Shown here piece after piece: positions 1 to 8,348 of a stretch of 44,770 nt of DNA (its first letter is position 1; each line of letters starts with the position of its first letter). Made by a program: the position numbers and the translations under genes. The DNA comes from Paracoccaceae bacterium (GTDB taxonomy: Bacteria; Pseudomonadota; Alphaproteobacteria; Rhodobacterales; Rhodobacteraceae). Below the pieces are notes generated by a model, which saw nothing but the letters and a program-made list of their open reading frames with translations, did no database searches and had not been told where the DNA came from. Location: the NCBI GenBank assembly GCA_026707935.1, contig JAPOVX010000395.1:1-44770 (forward strand), written 5' to 3'.

Positions 1-101
1 GCATTTCATGGAGATTGTGACGGGTCGCGTTGCTGGTCCGGGGGTCTTCCACCCCGTCGAAGATTGGTGCGAAGTCCTCCATTGTCCTGCTTCATCCCTG
101 A
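1..101 (-). mobile_element. ISAs1-family insertion sequence, left end with transposase N-terminus (partial)
   Basis: The reverse strand opens with ATG at 82 and reads 27 codons off the window edge. The protein starts MEDFAPIFDGVEDPR and continues with a TRHNLHE motif. This matches the N-terminal domain of ISAs1/H-repeat-type DDE transposases, which carry a (I/V)xDPRxxxxxRHxLxxxL signature. An AGGA sequence sits just upstream of the ATG as a ribosome site. The sequence reading CAGGGATG on the reverse strand at 94-101 may be the terminal inverted repeat, but the other end lies outside the window, so the element boundary is inferred. The catalytic DDE domain is not visible and activity cannot be judged. 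Confidence 0.7.
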
Positions 102-113
102 CTCAGGTTTTTG

Positions 114-306
114 TTTTTCAACGGGGAATCGTGCAATCACTCGGAAGCCAAGAGGAAATTTCTTCAAACGCGATCGCCCTGGTCCCGGAACCCCGGAACG
201 ACGGCTGAAATAGAAAAAGAGGACGAACAGACTGGCAGATTTGGTAGGACCGGGTCCCTATGCCGTTCGGCATGGACCATGCTTCAATAGTCAGGGGCAA
301 CCCGGT
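114..306 (+). pseudogene. Decayed vapB-like antitoxin remnant
   Basis: Two adjacent reading frames, joined by a frameshift near 208-214, recall the intact VapB at 20419-20676. The first (to about 208) reads LGSQEEISSNAIA, like the LTGETMTGAIT stretch of that protein. The second (214-306) reads LVGPGPYAVRHGPCFNSQGQ, matching its C-terminus LMGPGPAAVEHGDMLYDEQG at GPGP, AV, HG and QG. An in-frame TAG at 211-213 separates them. No PIN-domain toxin follows before secG. The relic lies directly beside the insertion sequence end. The C-terminal match is strong; the N-terminal match is weaker. Confidence 0.6.
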
Positions 307-348
307 TCACCGGCCAGTCGTTTTGAACGCAGAAGACCTTTCGCTCGA

Positions 349-705
349 TCACTCCTGTTTGGGAGGAGTCGCGGGAGAGTCGCCCAGGATCGGAGGGAGA
401 AGATCATCGCCCAGCGGGGAATCCTGACCGGATTCCGCCTCCACCGGTACCGAACTGCCCAAGCGCTCCAGGACCGAATCGGATTCCGCCAATCGGGCGG
501 CGAGGATGGTGAGAAACATGCTGGTGATGAGAAAGGCCACTGCGAGCGCCCAGGTTACTCTCGAAAGCGGGTTCGCCTGCGCACGGCCGGCCATCGGATT
601 GCCGCCGCCAATTCCGAGTCCGCCTCCCTCGGAACGCTGGAACAGAACAATCGCAATCAGACATAATGCGAGGACCAGGTGTACGACCAAGACAACATTC
701 TGCAT
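349..705 (-). CDS. secG: Protein-export membrane protein SecG
   Basis: SecG is the small accessory subunit of the SecYEG protein-conducting channel in the inner membrane. The 118-residue product has the family layout: a first membrane helix (VVLVVHLVLALCLIAIVLFQ), the conserved cytoplasmic link with GGGLGIGGG, a second helix (WALAVAFLITSMFLTILAA), and a disordered acidic, proline-rich C-terminus. The start at 705 (MQNVV) is chosen because the first helix follows at once; an upstream ATG at 741 would add 12 charged residues. In many relatives secG precedes pyrG, but here only a vapB relic and an insertion sequence end lie downstream. Confidence 0.92.
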   Translation of the reverse strand: MQNVVLVVHLVLALCLIAIVLFQRSEGGGLGIGGGNPMAGRAQANPLSRVTWALAVAFLITSMFLTILAARLAESDSVLERLGSSVPVEAESGQDSPLGDDLLPPILGDSPATPPKQE

Positions 706-978
706 CGCCTGATGTCTCCCGAAAGGTTTGTGCGACGGCACTGTTTATTTTATCCATTCCCCCGTGTCGAGATGGATTGTCACGGGATACGGAGAAACCG
801 GCACCCGGCACGATGCCTCGAGCCGTGTTCCAGGATCATCATGCTTCGGTATTCCCCGCCGGGAATGAATGCCTGAAACACTTTCGGAACGGTGTACCAT
901 GGGCTGACACCCGTAACGGCGATACGATTTTTCGGTCGGCCATTCCGGCAGGATTTCGCGATCACCCGGCTTGGAGGG

Positions 979-1449
979 CTACCCGCGATCTTCGGGAGGC
1001 ACCCGAATCATGGTTCCCAACATGGTTGCCACGTGTTTGATATCCGGGTCGTCCGCGAGTTCGGTGTAAATTTCCGCTGCGACGGTGCAGACCCGTCTTC
1101 CGAACCTGATGACCCGTCCTTCAGCCACGAGGACATCTCCGGTGGCTGGAGATAGCAGGTTCGTTTTCATTTCGATCGTCAATACCCGTTCTCCCGGCGC
1201 CATCAGCGACAAGGCAGAAAACCCTGCCGCGGAGTCGCCCAGGCTCCAACCGAAACCCGCGTGCGGAAATCCATCCTGCTGGCTGACCTTTTTGCCGACA
1301 GGGGCTTTGATCGCCACATTCCCGGGTTTGATACTGACAACTGTCGCAGAGAGTGTCTGCATCAATCCTTGACGATCGAAATTGATCCGAACATTCTGTT
1401 CAAAGTCCGGGTTGAGAGGGCGAAAGCCAGGCCTCTTATTGGATTTCAT
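979..1449 (-). CDS. PaaI-family hotdog thioesterase
   Basis: The product is a single-hotdog-domain acyl-CoA thioesterase of the PaaI/YbgC-like group, expected to be cytosolic and to hydrolyse acyl- or aryl-CoA esters. The diagnostic stretch QDGFPHAGFGWSLGDSAAGF is the HGG-type active-site loop and following helix, with H-A-G-F in place of H-G-G. It is followed by the beta-sheet core with TIEMKTNLLSPATGD. The substrate cannot be told from sequence. The ATG at 1449 gives 156 residues; a GTG at 1464 would add five residues. It follows secG on the same strand, about 270 bases upstream, so it is probably transcribed separately. It is divergent from purA. Confidence 0.8.
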   Translation of the reverse strand: MKSNKRPGFRPLNPDFEQNVRINFDRQGLMQTLSATVVSIKPGNVAIKAPVGKKVSQQDGFPHAGFGWSLGDSAAGFSALSLMAPGERVLTIEMKTNLLSPATGDVLVAEGRVIRFGRRVCTVAAEIYTELADDPDIKHVATMLGTMIRVPPEDRG

Positions 1450-1640
1450 GGCCCGATTATTCACAAATCGCGACTCAGTGCCAACACGACATCCGACCCA
1501 TGTCGCAAGTCTCGCATGTGACAGGGTTCGAATGTCAGCCAGGCCGAAATCGATTCGATACCACTTCAGAATGAGGTTACAAGCGCCGGGTGGCGCAGGT
1601 TATGTACTTCGCCGACAGGAACAGATCCGGATCCAGTGAT

Positions 1641-2936
1641 GTGACGAACGTAACGGTTATCGGCGCCCAGTGGGGCGATGAGGGCAAGGGCAAGATTGTC
1701 GATTGGCTGTCTGAACAGGCTGACATCATTGTTCGATTCCAGGGCGGTCACAATGCCGGGCACACGCTCGTCATAGATGACCAGGTCTTCAAGCTTTCGC
1801 TCGTTCCGTCAGGAATCCTGAGACCCGGAAAGCTGTCCGTTATCGGCAACGGGGTCGTGCTCGATCCGTGGGCGTTTGTGGATGAAATCGACGGAATTTC
1901 CGCACGGGGAGTCGAAGTATCGCCAGAAAATCTGATGATCGCAGAAAACGCCCCCCTTATTCTTCCAGTCCATGGGGAACTGGACAGGATCAGGGAAAAA
2001 AACGCGGGCAAGGTCAGGATCGGCACGACGGGCAGGGGAATCGGGCCGGCTTACGAGGACAAGGTTGGGCGCCGGGCCGTTCGCGTTGCCGATCTCGCGG
2101 ATGAAAAGACGCTGGACTTGCGGCTGGACCGTTTGCTTTCACACCACGATGCCTTGAGAATCGGGCTGGGCGTGGGACCTGTCGACAGGGAGAAACTCAA
2201 ATCCGATCTCTCGGAAGTTGCCCCAAAGATCCTGAAGTTTTCCGGACCCGCGTGGGAGACGCTCGGTCTTCGTCATCGATCCGGCGCTCGAATTCTGTTC
2301 GAGGGCGCCCAGGGGACCCATCTCGATGTTGATTTCGGGACATATCCGTTTGTGACGTCTTCCAACACCGTGGCGGGGGCAGTCGCAACAGGGACGGGTA
2401 TCGGTCCGGCTGCCGTCGGGTTTGTTCTGGGGATCGTCAAGGCCTACACGACTCGCGTTGGGGAAGGGCCTTTTCCCTGTGAACTGTTCGACGAGACGGC
2501 GAGGCATATCGCCGAAGTCGGGCGCGAAAAGGGCACCGTGACGGGACGGCACCGCCGTTGTGGCTGGTTTGACGCCCTGCTTGTTCGAAAGTCTTGTGCA
2601 ACGAGTGGCGTTGATGGCATCGCACTCACCAAACTGGATGTTCTTGATGGCCTGGAACAGGTTCGGATCTGCACGGGATACGAACTCGACGGGCAAAATC
2701 TCGACGCGCTTCCGGTCGCTGAAGACGAACAGACGCGGGTCAGGCCAGTTTACGAAACGCTTGAAGGCTGGTCGGAGAGCACGGCCGGTGCCCGGCGTTG
2801 GATTGATCTTCCTGCATCCGCAATCAAGTTTATCCGGAGAATAGAGGAACTTGTTCATTGTCCGGTCGCGTTGCTCTCAACCTCTCCTGAAAGAGAAGAC
2901 GTCATTTGTGTATCGAATCCGTTTGCCACGAGATGA
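1641..2936 (+). CDS. purA: Adenylosuccinate synthetase
   Basis: PurA catalyses the GTP-dependent joining of IMP and aspartate to adenylosuccinate, the first committed step to AMP. The product carries the GTP-binding loop [11 protein letters not shown] at the N-terminus, the catalytic aspartate within it, GHNAGHT, the IMP-binding [16 protein letters not shown] stretch and the C-terminal LTKLD guanine-recognition motif. The GTG at 1641 is chosen because it gives 431 residues, the usual family length, and places the P-loop about eight residues in. In-frame starts at 1602 (ATG) and 1590 (GTG) would add 13 and 17 atypical residues. The stop overlaps the next ATG (ATGA at 2933-2936), implying translational coupling to the DUF2842 gene. 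Confidence 0.95.
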   Translation: MTNVTVIGAQWGDEGKGKIVDWLSEQADIIVRFQGGHNAGHTLVIDDQVFKLSLVPSGILRPGKLSVIGNGVVLDPWAFVDEIDGISARGVEVSPENLMIAENAPLILPVHGELDRIREKNAGKVRIGTTGRGIGPAYEDKVGRRAVRVADLADEKTLDLRLDRLLSHHDALRIGLGVGPVDREKLKSDLSEVAPKILKFSGPAWETLGLRHRSGARILFEGAQGTHLDVDFGTYPFVTSSNTVAGAVATGTGIGPAAVGFVLGIVKAYTTRVGEGPFPCELFDETARHIAEVGREKGTVTGRHRRCGWFDALLVRKSCATSGVDGIALTKLDVLDGLEQVRICTGYELDGQNLDALPVAEDEQTRVRPVYETLEGWSESTAGARRWIDLPASAIKFIRRIEELVHCPVALLSTSPEREDVICVSNPFATR

Positions 2937-3148
2937 GATTCCGCTTCCGAACGCGACGACGCATGGCCCTGTTGATCCTGATTGTCTGGTTACCGGTCTA
3001 CGTCGTCTTGGCGATAACCGTGATCAACATGTTCGATCGTCCGCCGGTATTCGTCGAGTTCTTGACGTATGTCGGGGTCGGAGTCGCATGGGCCTTGCCG
3101 TTTCGTTCAATTTTCAGGGGCGTTGGAAGGGACGAATCCAACCGTTGA
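2933..3148 (+). CDS. DUF2842 small membrane protein
   Basis: This 71-residue protein has an arginine-rich start ([10 protein letters not shown]), a membrane helix ([20 protein letters not shown]), a short loop with RPP, and a second hydrophobic segment ending [14 protein letters not shown]. The WALPF-RxxFRGxGR ending is typical of the DUF2842 family, found almost only in alphaproteobacteria. The function is unknown. The start at 2933 overlaps the purA stop in an ATGA, so the two are likely co-translated. This placement behind purA is the only clue to its role. Confidence 0.8.
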   Translation: MRFRFRTRRRMALLILIVWLPVYVVLAITVINMFDRPPVFVEFLTYVGVGVAWALPFRSIFRGVGRDESNR

Positions 3149-3182
3149 GTGGACTGGGTCCAGCTTCCCGGGTTGAGACGTT

Positions 3183-3389
3183 TTGCCGCCACATGAAAAG
3201 ACGTTGCGACAAGGCTGTCGGCAAGCTGATCTCGACATCCGTTTTCCGTACGGCGGGAATCCGAGGCGCAAGGTTCAGTTTGAAACAGGTTTCGATGTGA
3301 CCGGAGCCCCTGTACAGGAATTTGAAACGGTTTCTCTCGATCAGTGGATCTCGAGTGGTGTGCTCAAGCGATGTCGGAAAAGGCAATGA
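3183..3389 (+). CDS. Possible small ORF coupled to thiamine diphosphokinase
   Basis: An open frame with a TTG start encodes about 68 residues, including KVQFETGFDVTGAPVQEFET and LDQWISSGVLKR. I do not recognise a family. Its stop TGA (3387-3389) overlaps the ATG at 3386 of the thiamine diphosphokinase gene in an ATGA, the arrangement also seen between purA and DUF2842. The composition from about residue 16 onward looks protein-like rather than random. There is no convincing ribosome site near the TTG, so it may be a fragment of an older gene or chance. Confidence 0.3.
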   Translation: MPPHEKTLRQGCRQADLDIRFPYGGNPRRKVQFETGFDVTGAPVQEFETVSLDQWISSGVLKRCRKRQ

Positions 3390-4042
3390 CCGGGAAAAAG
3401 GAATACCGTTCTGCCGTCACGTTGCTTGGCGGGGGGGATTTCTCCTCAAGAGATTTACGTGACGCGATCGATATTGCCCCGGTTCTCGTTTGCGCGGACG
3501 GCGCGGCGAACGATGCTTCCGAACAGGGCCTTGAGCCCGACCTGATCGTCGGTGACCTGGATTCGATCTCGACGGAGGTTCGCGAGAGGTTTCCGGAAAA
3601 ACTGGTCCGAATTGACGATCAGGACACGACCGACTTTGACAAATGCCTTTCGCATGTTGCCGCACCGTTGATCGTCTGTATCGGATTCACCGGATTTCGC
3701 CTGGACCACGAATTGGCGGCACTCGCGTCACTGGCAAAGTACACGACCCATCCCGCCTTGCTGATAACCCGGTACGAAATCTGTTTTCGAGTCCCGCAAA
3801 CTTTGAAAATGCCGATACCGGAAAAAACAACTGTTTCGGTGTTTCCATTCAGTTCTGTTTCGGCACGGAGCAAGGGATTGAAGTGGCCCCTGGACGGCCT
3901 CGAACTCCATCCCTCGGGGATAATCGGAACTTCCAACTTGACGACCGGCCCTCGGCTGGAAATCAGGGTCGATCAGGGAAACCTTCTGATCATGTTGCCC
4001 CGAAGCGAATTGCAGAAGGTTGCTCAGGCGTTGCGCGCATGA
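3386..4042 (+). CDS. thiN: Thiamine diphosphokinase
   Basis: The enzyme transfers pyrophosphate from ATP to thiamine, giving thiamine diphosphate, and so allows use of salvaged thiamine. The family motifs are clear: CADGAAN near residue 40, DLIVGDLDSI, the acidic QDTTDFDKCL loop, and GFTGFRLDHELA. The C-terminal beta domain (PLDGLELHPSGIIGTSNLTTG) binds thiamine. The ATG at 3386 follows a GGAAAAGG ribosome site and gives 218 residues, normal for the family; an ATG at 3371 would add five residues. It converges with the serine deaminase gene with a 40-base gap. The window also encodes a thiamine-diphosphate enzyme at 16645. Confidence 0.88.
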   Translation: MTGKKEYRSAVTLLGGGDFSSRDLRDAIDIAPVLVCADGAANDASEQGLEPDLIVGDLDSISTEVRERFPEKLVRIDDQDTTDFDKCLSHVAAPLIVCIGFTGFRLDHELAALASLAKYTTHPALLITRYEICFRVPQTLKMPIPEKTTVSVFPFSSVSARSKGLKWPLDGLELHPSGIIGTSNLTTGPRLEIRVDQGNLLIMLPRSELQKVAQALRA

Positions 4043-4082
4043 ACGGGCAAACGCGTGCCGGCTGATCCGGTTTTCCGCCCAA

Positions 4083-5459
4083 TCAGCAAACGGGAGTGTT
4101 GACGGCGAGTCCGCCGGTCGAGGTCTCCTTGTACTTGTCGCTCATATCGATACCCGTTTGACGCATGGTTTCGATGCAGGCGTCCAGTGGAATGAGGTGG
4201 TTTCCGTCGCTCCGAAGCGCAAGTGACGCGGACGATATTGCCTTTATGGCCCCGAGTGCGTTCCGTTCGATGCACGGCGCCTGCACCAGGCCCTTGACCG
4301 GGTCGCACGTCATGCCGAGATGATGCTCAAGCGCAATCTCGGCCGCGTTCTCGACTTGTTTCGGCGAACCACCGAGAATCGCGCACAAACCTGCGGCGGC
4401 CATCGCAGACGCCGATCCGACTTCCCCCTGGCAACCGACTTCTGCGCCCGAAATCGACGCATTTGTCTTGATGATCGCACCAATGGCTCCGGCGGTCAGC
4501 AGGTAGTCAATCGAGTCCGACTCATCAGAACCGGAAACGTGATCGAGATAGTATCGAAATGCACCCGGAATTACCCCGGCAGCACCGTTGGTCGGCGCCG
4601 TGACGACTTGTGCCCCCGCCGCGTTTTGCTCGTTGACCGCCATGGCATAGGCTGAAATCCAGTCATTCACGACATGGGGGGTCGACTTGTTGCGACCTCT
4701 TTCCGCAATCAGGGAATCGTAAATGGATTTTGCGCGCCTGCGAACATTGAGACCTCCCGGGAGCAACCCCTCCTGGGACAGGCCGGCATCAATGCATCCG
4801 TTCATTGCCCGCCAGATTCGAAGTAGTCGAGCGCGAATGGCGGCCGGATTATCCAGGGTACATTCATTGGCAAAGATGATTTCGGCAATGGTCTTGTCGT
4901 GCGTCTCGGCCTGAGCGAGCAGTTCAGCTGCGGACAGAAAGGGAAACGGAACGTCCGGACCGGTTTTCCGGTCTGTTTTGTCAGCATCGAATTCATCGCC
5001 TGTCAGAACAAATCCGCCTCCAATTGAAAAGTATGATTGTTCAACGACAACGGTCCCCGTTGCGTCCAGGCCCCGCATGTTCAAACCGTTCGGGTGTCTG
5101 GTCAGCTTTACTTCGAAATTAAAGACCAGGTCAGTCTCCGGGTCGAAATCGAAACTGCCGAATCCAGACGGAGTCACGGTCGCCGATGTCTTGACTTCCT
5201 CCAACTCCAAAATGGCTTTTTCAAGGTCGAAAGAATCGGGTTTGAACCCGGCGAATCCGAGGATTACCGCTCTGTCAGTTCCGTGCCCCTTGCCGGTAAA
5301 TGCAAGGGAACCGTGAAGCGAGCATTGAAGCCGCTTGACCGGTACCTGGCTGTCACGAATGTGCCTGAGGAATCGGCCGGCAGCAATCATCGGGCCCATC
5401 GTATGGGAACTCGACGGGCCCACCCCAATCTTGAACATGTCAAAAACACTCAGATACAT
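4083..5459 (-). CDS. sdaA: L-serine ammonia-lyase (iron-sulfur type)
   Basis: This 458-residue enzyme deaminates L-serine to pyruvate and ammonia using a [4Fe-4S] cluster. It is the fused single-chain form: an N-terminal beta-type domain with [15 protein letters not shown] and a C-terminal alpha domain with [11 protein letters not shown]. Cluster cysteines are visible in [23 protein letters not shown] and QAPCIERNA. The length agrees with E. coli SdaA (454). The start at 5459 ([12 protein letters not shown]) is the conserved family start; an upstream frame extension to 5507 adds 16 unrelated residues. It is the only gene in its orientation here, convergent with thiamine diphosphokinase. Confidence 0.95.
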   Translation of the reverse strand: MYLSVFDMFKIGVGPSSSHTMGPMIAAGRFLRHIRDSQVPVKRLQCSLHGSLAFTGKGHGTDRAVILGFAGFKPDSFDLEKAILELEEVKTSATVTPSGFGSFDFDPETDLVFNFEVKLTRHPNGLNMRGLDATGTVVVEQSYFSIGGGFVLTGDEFDADKTDRKTGPDVPFPFLSAAELLAQAETHDKTIAEIIFANECTLDNPAAIRARLLRIWRAMNGCIDAGLSQEGLLPGGLNVRRRAKSIYDSLIAERGRNKSTPHVVNDWISAYAMAVNEQNAAGAQVVTAPTNGAAGVIPGAFRYYLDHVSGSDESDSIDYLLTAGAIGAIIKTNASISGAEVGCQGEVGSASAMAAAGLCAILGGSPKQVENAAEIALEHHLGMTCDPVKGLVQAPCIERNALGAIKAISSASLALRSDGNHLIPLDACIETMRQTGIDMSDKYKETSTGGLAVNTPVC

Positions 5460-6019
5460 CTGGCTAGCCTGATCGTAGCATGGCGGCATCGATGCCTGCC
5501 GGATCAACTGTCACCCGAATCCACGACCGAAGAGCGTCCGTTACCGGCGTTTTCTGACTGGTTTGCGCAATTCCTGCCCACGATCCACGACAAGGCAGGA
5601 CATGCGCGGTCTGTCGGGGCCGGGTCACCACCCAGGTTGAACCGGCCGCGTGTATATCTGGCACGACCTGATCCCGGAGACCTTCCCGAACGCGGAAACT
5701 CCTTTCCGGACAACAACTTTCTTTACCCGTACAACCACGTATACGGCGTGACAACACATTCCGAACGCTAATCGGGGCGATACATCAGGGGTGTTTCCGT
5801 CTTGCAGGGCGCCCTTCGGCGAAGACCGGGCCCGAGCCGGGTCAAGCCCCGGGCCGTCAGAATGCGATTTTACCCCTGCATCCCGAGAGAAAATCGACGG
5901 AACTTTACGGAAGAAACGACGACGGAGGTGCACGTCGGTTTTGACTTGCACCGGACCACCGTTTCGTTGGTATTGAAGGTTGAAACCGGGTACTGCCGGT
6001 GCTGGCTAGCGTGACTTCA
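5460..6019. other. Gene-free stretch between sdaA and rpiA
   Basis: About 560 bases lie between these divergent genes. Several frames stay open but none gives a family I can name. It contains GC-rich inverted repeats (GGCCCG and CGGGCC around 5828-5856). The stretch must carry promoters for both flanking genes, but I could not fix a -35/-10 pair with confidence. The 64-codon minus frame just before sdaA could be a relic, but I could not assign it. Confidence 0.5.
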
Positions 6020-6772
6020 ATGAGCGATTCTCACCATCAAAGGAACCAAAGCGGTCAAAAGGCCAATGCAAGTTCCGACCAACCTTTCGATACCGCCAAG
6101 ACCGCCGCTGCCCGGCATGGCGTGGCTCAAGTCGAGAACGGCATGAAAGTCGGGATGGGAACGGGGTCGACAGCCGAGATCTTCATTCGGTTGCTCGGCC
6201 AGAAGGTTCGTGACGGGTTGAGGATCAGGGCAACCGCGACATCGGCCCGCAGTGCCGGCGTCGCAAAGGGCGCAGGGATCAAGGTCGAGGATCTTGATCA
6301 GATCGGCCGCCTTGACGTGACTGTCGATGGTGCGGACGAAATCGGCCCAAACAGGGACTTGATCAAGGGAGGCGGAGGCGCGTTGCTCCGCGAGAAGATC
6401 GTTGCTGCGGCGTCCGAGAGGTTTGTCGTGATCGCGGATGAAAGCAAACTGGTTGATATCCTGGGAACCTATCCGTTACCTCTCGAGATCATCCCGTTCG
6501 GAAAGCTGGATACGCAGTCCAGGATTTGCGCCGAACTTCGTTCGTGCGGTTTTTCGGATTTCACGACGACTTGGCGGCAAAGGGGTGAACGACAGTTCGT
6601 CACGGACGAAGGCAATGCGATTCTGGATCTGCACCTGGGCACGATCCGCGATGTTGGTGAACTCGACAGCCTGTTGAACTGCATTCCCGGTGTCGTCGAA
6701 ACCGGTCTGTTCGTCAACATGGCAAGCGAGTGTGCGGTCGGGGCAAGGGATGGTCGCGTTGTCATTTGCTGA
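6020..6772 (+). CDS. rpiA: Ribose-5-phosphate isomerase A
   Basis: RpiA interconverts ribose-5-phosphate and ribulose-5-phosphate in the non-oxidative pentose phosphate pathway. Motifs present are the phosphate-binding GMGTGSTAEIFI, TVDGADEIGPN with the catalytic acid, LIKGGGGALLREKIVA with the active-site lysine and glutamate, and the C-terminal TGLFVNMA. From the ATG at 6020 the product is 250 residues, about 20-30 longer than usual. The excess is a hydrophilic N-terminal tail rich in Gln, Ser and Asn before the family start; a later start is not evident as no Met or Val with a ribosome site lies at the domain edge. The gene sits ahead of gor, a common alphaproteobacterial pairing. Confidence 0.93.
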   Translation: MSDSHHQRNQSGQKANASSDQPFDTAKTAAARHGVAQVENGMKVGMGTGSTAEIFIRLLGQKVRDGLRIRATATSARSAGVAKGAGIKVEDLDQIGRLDVTVDGADEIGPNRDLIKGGGGALLREKIVAAASERFVVIADESKLVDILGTYPLPLEIIPFGKLDTQSRICAELRSCGFSDFTTTWRQRGERQFVTDEGNAILDLHLGTIRDVGELDSLLNCIPGVVETGLFVNMASECAVGARDGRVVIC

Positions 6773-6846
6773 AACACGGTACTGGGTTCATCGCGCAACA
6801 GAACCGTTAGGTTGCGCCTGGCTTTCGAAGACAATTGATTCCTCAG

Positions 6847-8211
6847 ATGTTTGATTTCGACCTCTTTGTCATCGGTGGCGGATCCGGCGGCGTCCGCGCT
6901 GCAAGAATTGCCGCCGAAACCGGGGCACGCGTTGCTCTCGCGGAAGAATTCCGGATGGGCGGTACCTGTGTCATTCGCGGATGCGTGCCGAAAAAACTCC
7001 TCGTGTACGCGTCCAGTTATTCCTCGGCATTCGAAGACGCGCGCGGATTCGGATGGTCCGTTGGAGACAGCGTGTTCGACTGGAACGCCCTGATCTCCGC
7101 AAAAGATCGTGAACTCGAGCGGCTGGAGGAGATTTACCGTTCCAGCCTGGGGAATGCCGGAGTCGAGATCTTCGACTGCCGGGCAGAGGTCGTTGATCCC
7201 CATACGGTCATGCTTGCAACCGGAGATCGACTTGTCACGAAACACATTCTCGTCGCAACCGGCGGGTCTCCTTTCGTGCCGGACATTCCCGGAGCGGGTC
7301 GTGCAATCACCTCGAACGAGGTGTTTCATCTGGACAGGCTTCCATCACGGTCGCTCATTGTGGGAGGCGGATATATTGCATGCGAATTTGCCGGCATCCT
7401 GAACGGGTGCGGTTCGACAGTTACCCAACTCTATCGGGGAGAGCAGATCCTGAGGGGGTTCGACGGCGGAATCCGCCAGACTGTTGCCGACGGCATGTGC
7501 AATCGGGGCGTCAGATTGTGTCTCGAGACCAATGTCGTGTCGATCGAAAATTCCGACTCAGGGCTCCTGGTGACAGATTCGAACGGCGAAAAACACCACG
7601 CCGACATCGTGCTTTACGCAACAGGTCGGCACCCGAATTCCGGAGGCATGGGCCTCGGGGAAATCGGCGTTGAGTTTGGTCCGAGGGGTGAAATCGCGGT
7701 TGATGCCTATTCAAGGACGTCCGTACCGTCGGTCTACGCAATCGGGGATGTGACCGATCGGGTCAACCTGACGCCTGTTGCCATTCGGGAGGGAGTCGCG
7801 TTCGTCCGGACCATTTTTGAAGGAGTGCCAACGAAACCGGATCACGAGATCGTTCCGACGGCAGTATTCACGCAGCCGGAAGCCGGAACGGTTGGATTGA
7901 CCGAGGAACAGGGGGCGTTCAATGGATCCGGATCCGCCGGCTTTGATGTATACGAATCTAAGTTTCGCCCCATGTCCACTGCTTTGTCCGGAAGCGACGA
8001 GTTCATGCTGATGAAACTTGTCGTCGCGAAATCCACAGGAAAGGTGATGGGGTGCCATATCGTTGGCCCGGGCGCCGCCGAAATGATTCAATTGGCGGGT
8101 ATTGCGGTCAAGATGGGCGCGACCAAAGACGATTTCGATCGCACGGTCGCCGTGCATCCCACGGCGGCAGAGGAACTCGTGACGATGGCCCGCGCCGCGA
8201 GGTCGATTTGA
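6847..8211 (+). CDS. gor: Glutathione-disulfide reductase
   Basis: This FAD enzyme reduces glutathione disulfide with NADPH and acts in cytosolic redox defence. It has the FAD-binding GGGSGG near residue 10, the redox-active disulfide in GGTCVIRGCVPKKLL, the second Rossmann motif GGGYIACEFAG followed by an arginine of the NADPH-preferring type, YAIGDVTDR for FAD, and the C-terminal HPTAAEE dyad that contacts the substrate in the dimer. CVIRGCVPKK, with RGC rather than NxGC, is typical of glutathione reductases and not of lipoamide dehydrogenases. The ATG at 6847 is preferred to a TTG at 6835. Its stop overlaps an ATG of a 45-codon ORF. Confidence 0.93.
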   Translation: MFDFDLFVIGGGSGGVRAARIAAETGARVALAEEFRMGGTCVIRGCVPKKLLVYASSYSSAFEDARGFGWSVGDSVFDWNALISAKDRELERLEEIYRSSLGNAGVEIFDCRAEVVDPHTVMLATGDRLVTKHILVATGGSPFVPDIPGAGRAITSNEVFHLDRLPSRSLIVGGGYIACEFAGILNGCGSTVTQLYRGEQILRGFDGGIRQTVADGMCNRGVRLCLETNVVSIENSDSGLLVTDSNGEKHHADIVLYATGRHPNSGGMGLGEIGVEFGPRGEIAVDAYSRTSVPSVYAIGDVTDRVNLTPVAIREGVAFVRTIFEGVPTKPDHEIVPTAVFTQPEAGTVGLTEEQGAFNGSGSAGFDVYESKFRPMSTALSGSDEFMLMKLVVAKSTGKVMGCHIVGPGAAEMIQLAGIAVKMGATKDDFDRTVAVHPTAAEELVTMARAARSI

Positions 8212-8348
8212 TGGATGGATTGGATGTGGGCCATGCGCCGGATTTGTGGTTGACGCGGTGCATGCGTCGGTTTGAAGACAGGCAGGACCGCGTGCCGGCA
8301 GGGAATTCAGCCTGCAAAGTGGGAAACGCCGGGAAACAGGACATATGA
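8211..8348 (+). CDS. Possible 45-residue linking ORF
   Basis: The ATG at 8211 shares its A with the gor stop codon (TGATG). The frame runs to TGA at 8346-8348, which overlaps the ATG of the next gene at 8345 (ATGA). The product starts [13 protein letters not shown] and matches no family I know. The double stop-start overlap would fit translational coupling from gor into the downstream enolase-family gene. It could equally be chance in a 133-base spacer. There is no strong ribosome site before it. Confidence 0.25.
   Translation: MDGLDVGHAPDLWLTRCMRRFEDRQDRVPAGNSACKVGNAGKQDI

Noticed and set aside
241-666. A 141-codon plus-strand frame across the vapB relic and secG.
   Set aside because: Only its first 22 codons resemble VapB; the rest is the reverse of secG, which has clear family features.
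742-978. Open frames on both strands between secG and the thioesterase gene.
   Set aside because: No family signature, no ribosome site and no continuity with neighbours; treated as spacer with promoter function.
1521-1545. A GGGTTCGAATGTC stretch that recalls a tRNA T-arm.
   Set aside because: The stem does not pair properly and no acceptor, D-arm or anticodon arm could be built around it.
5464-5757. A 97-codon minus-strand frame just upstream of sdaA.
   Set aside because: It matches no family and has no ribosome site; it may be a relic but cannot be supported.
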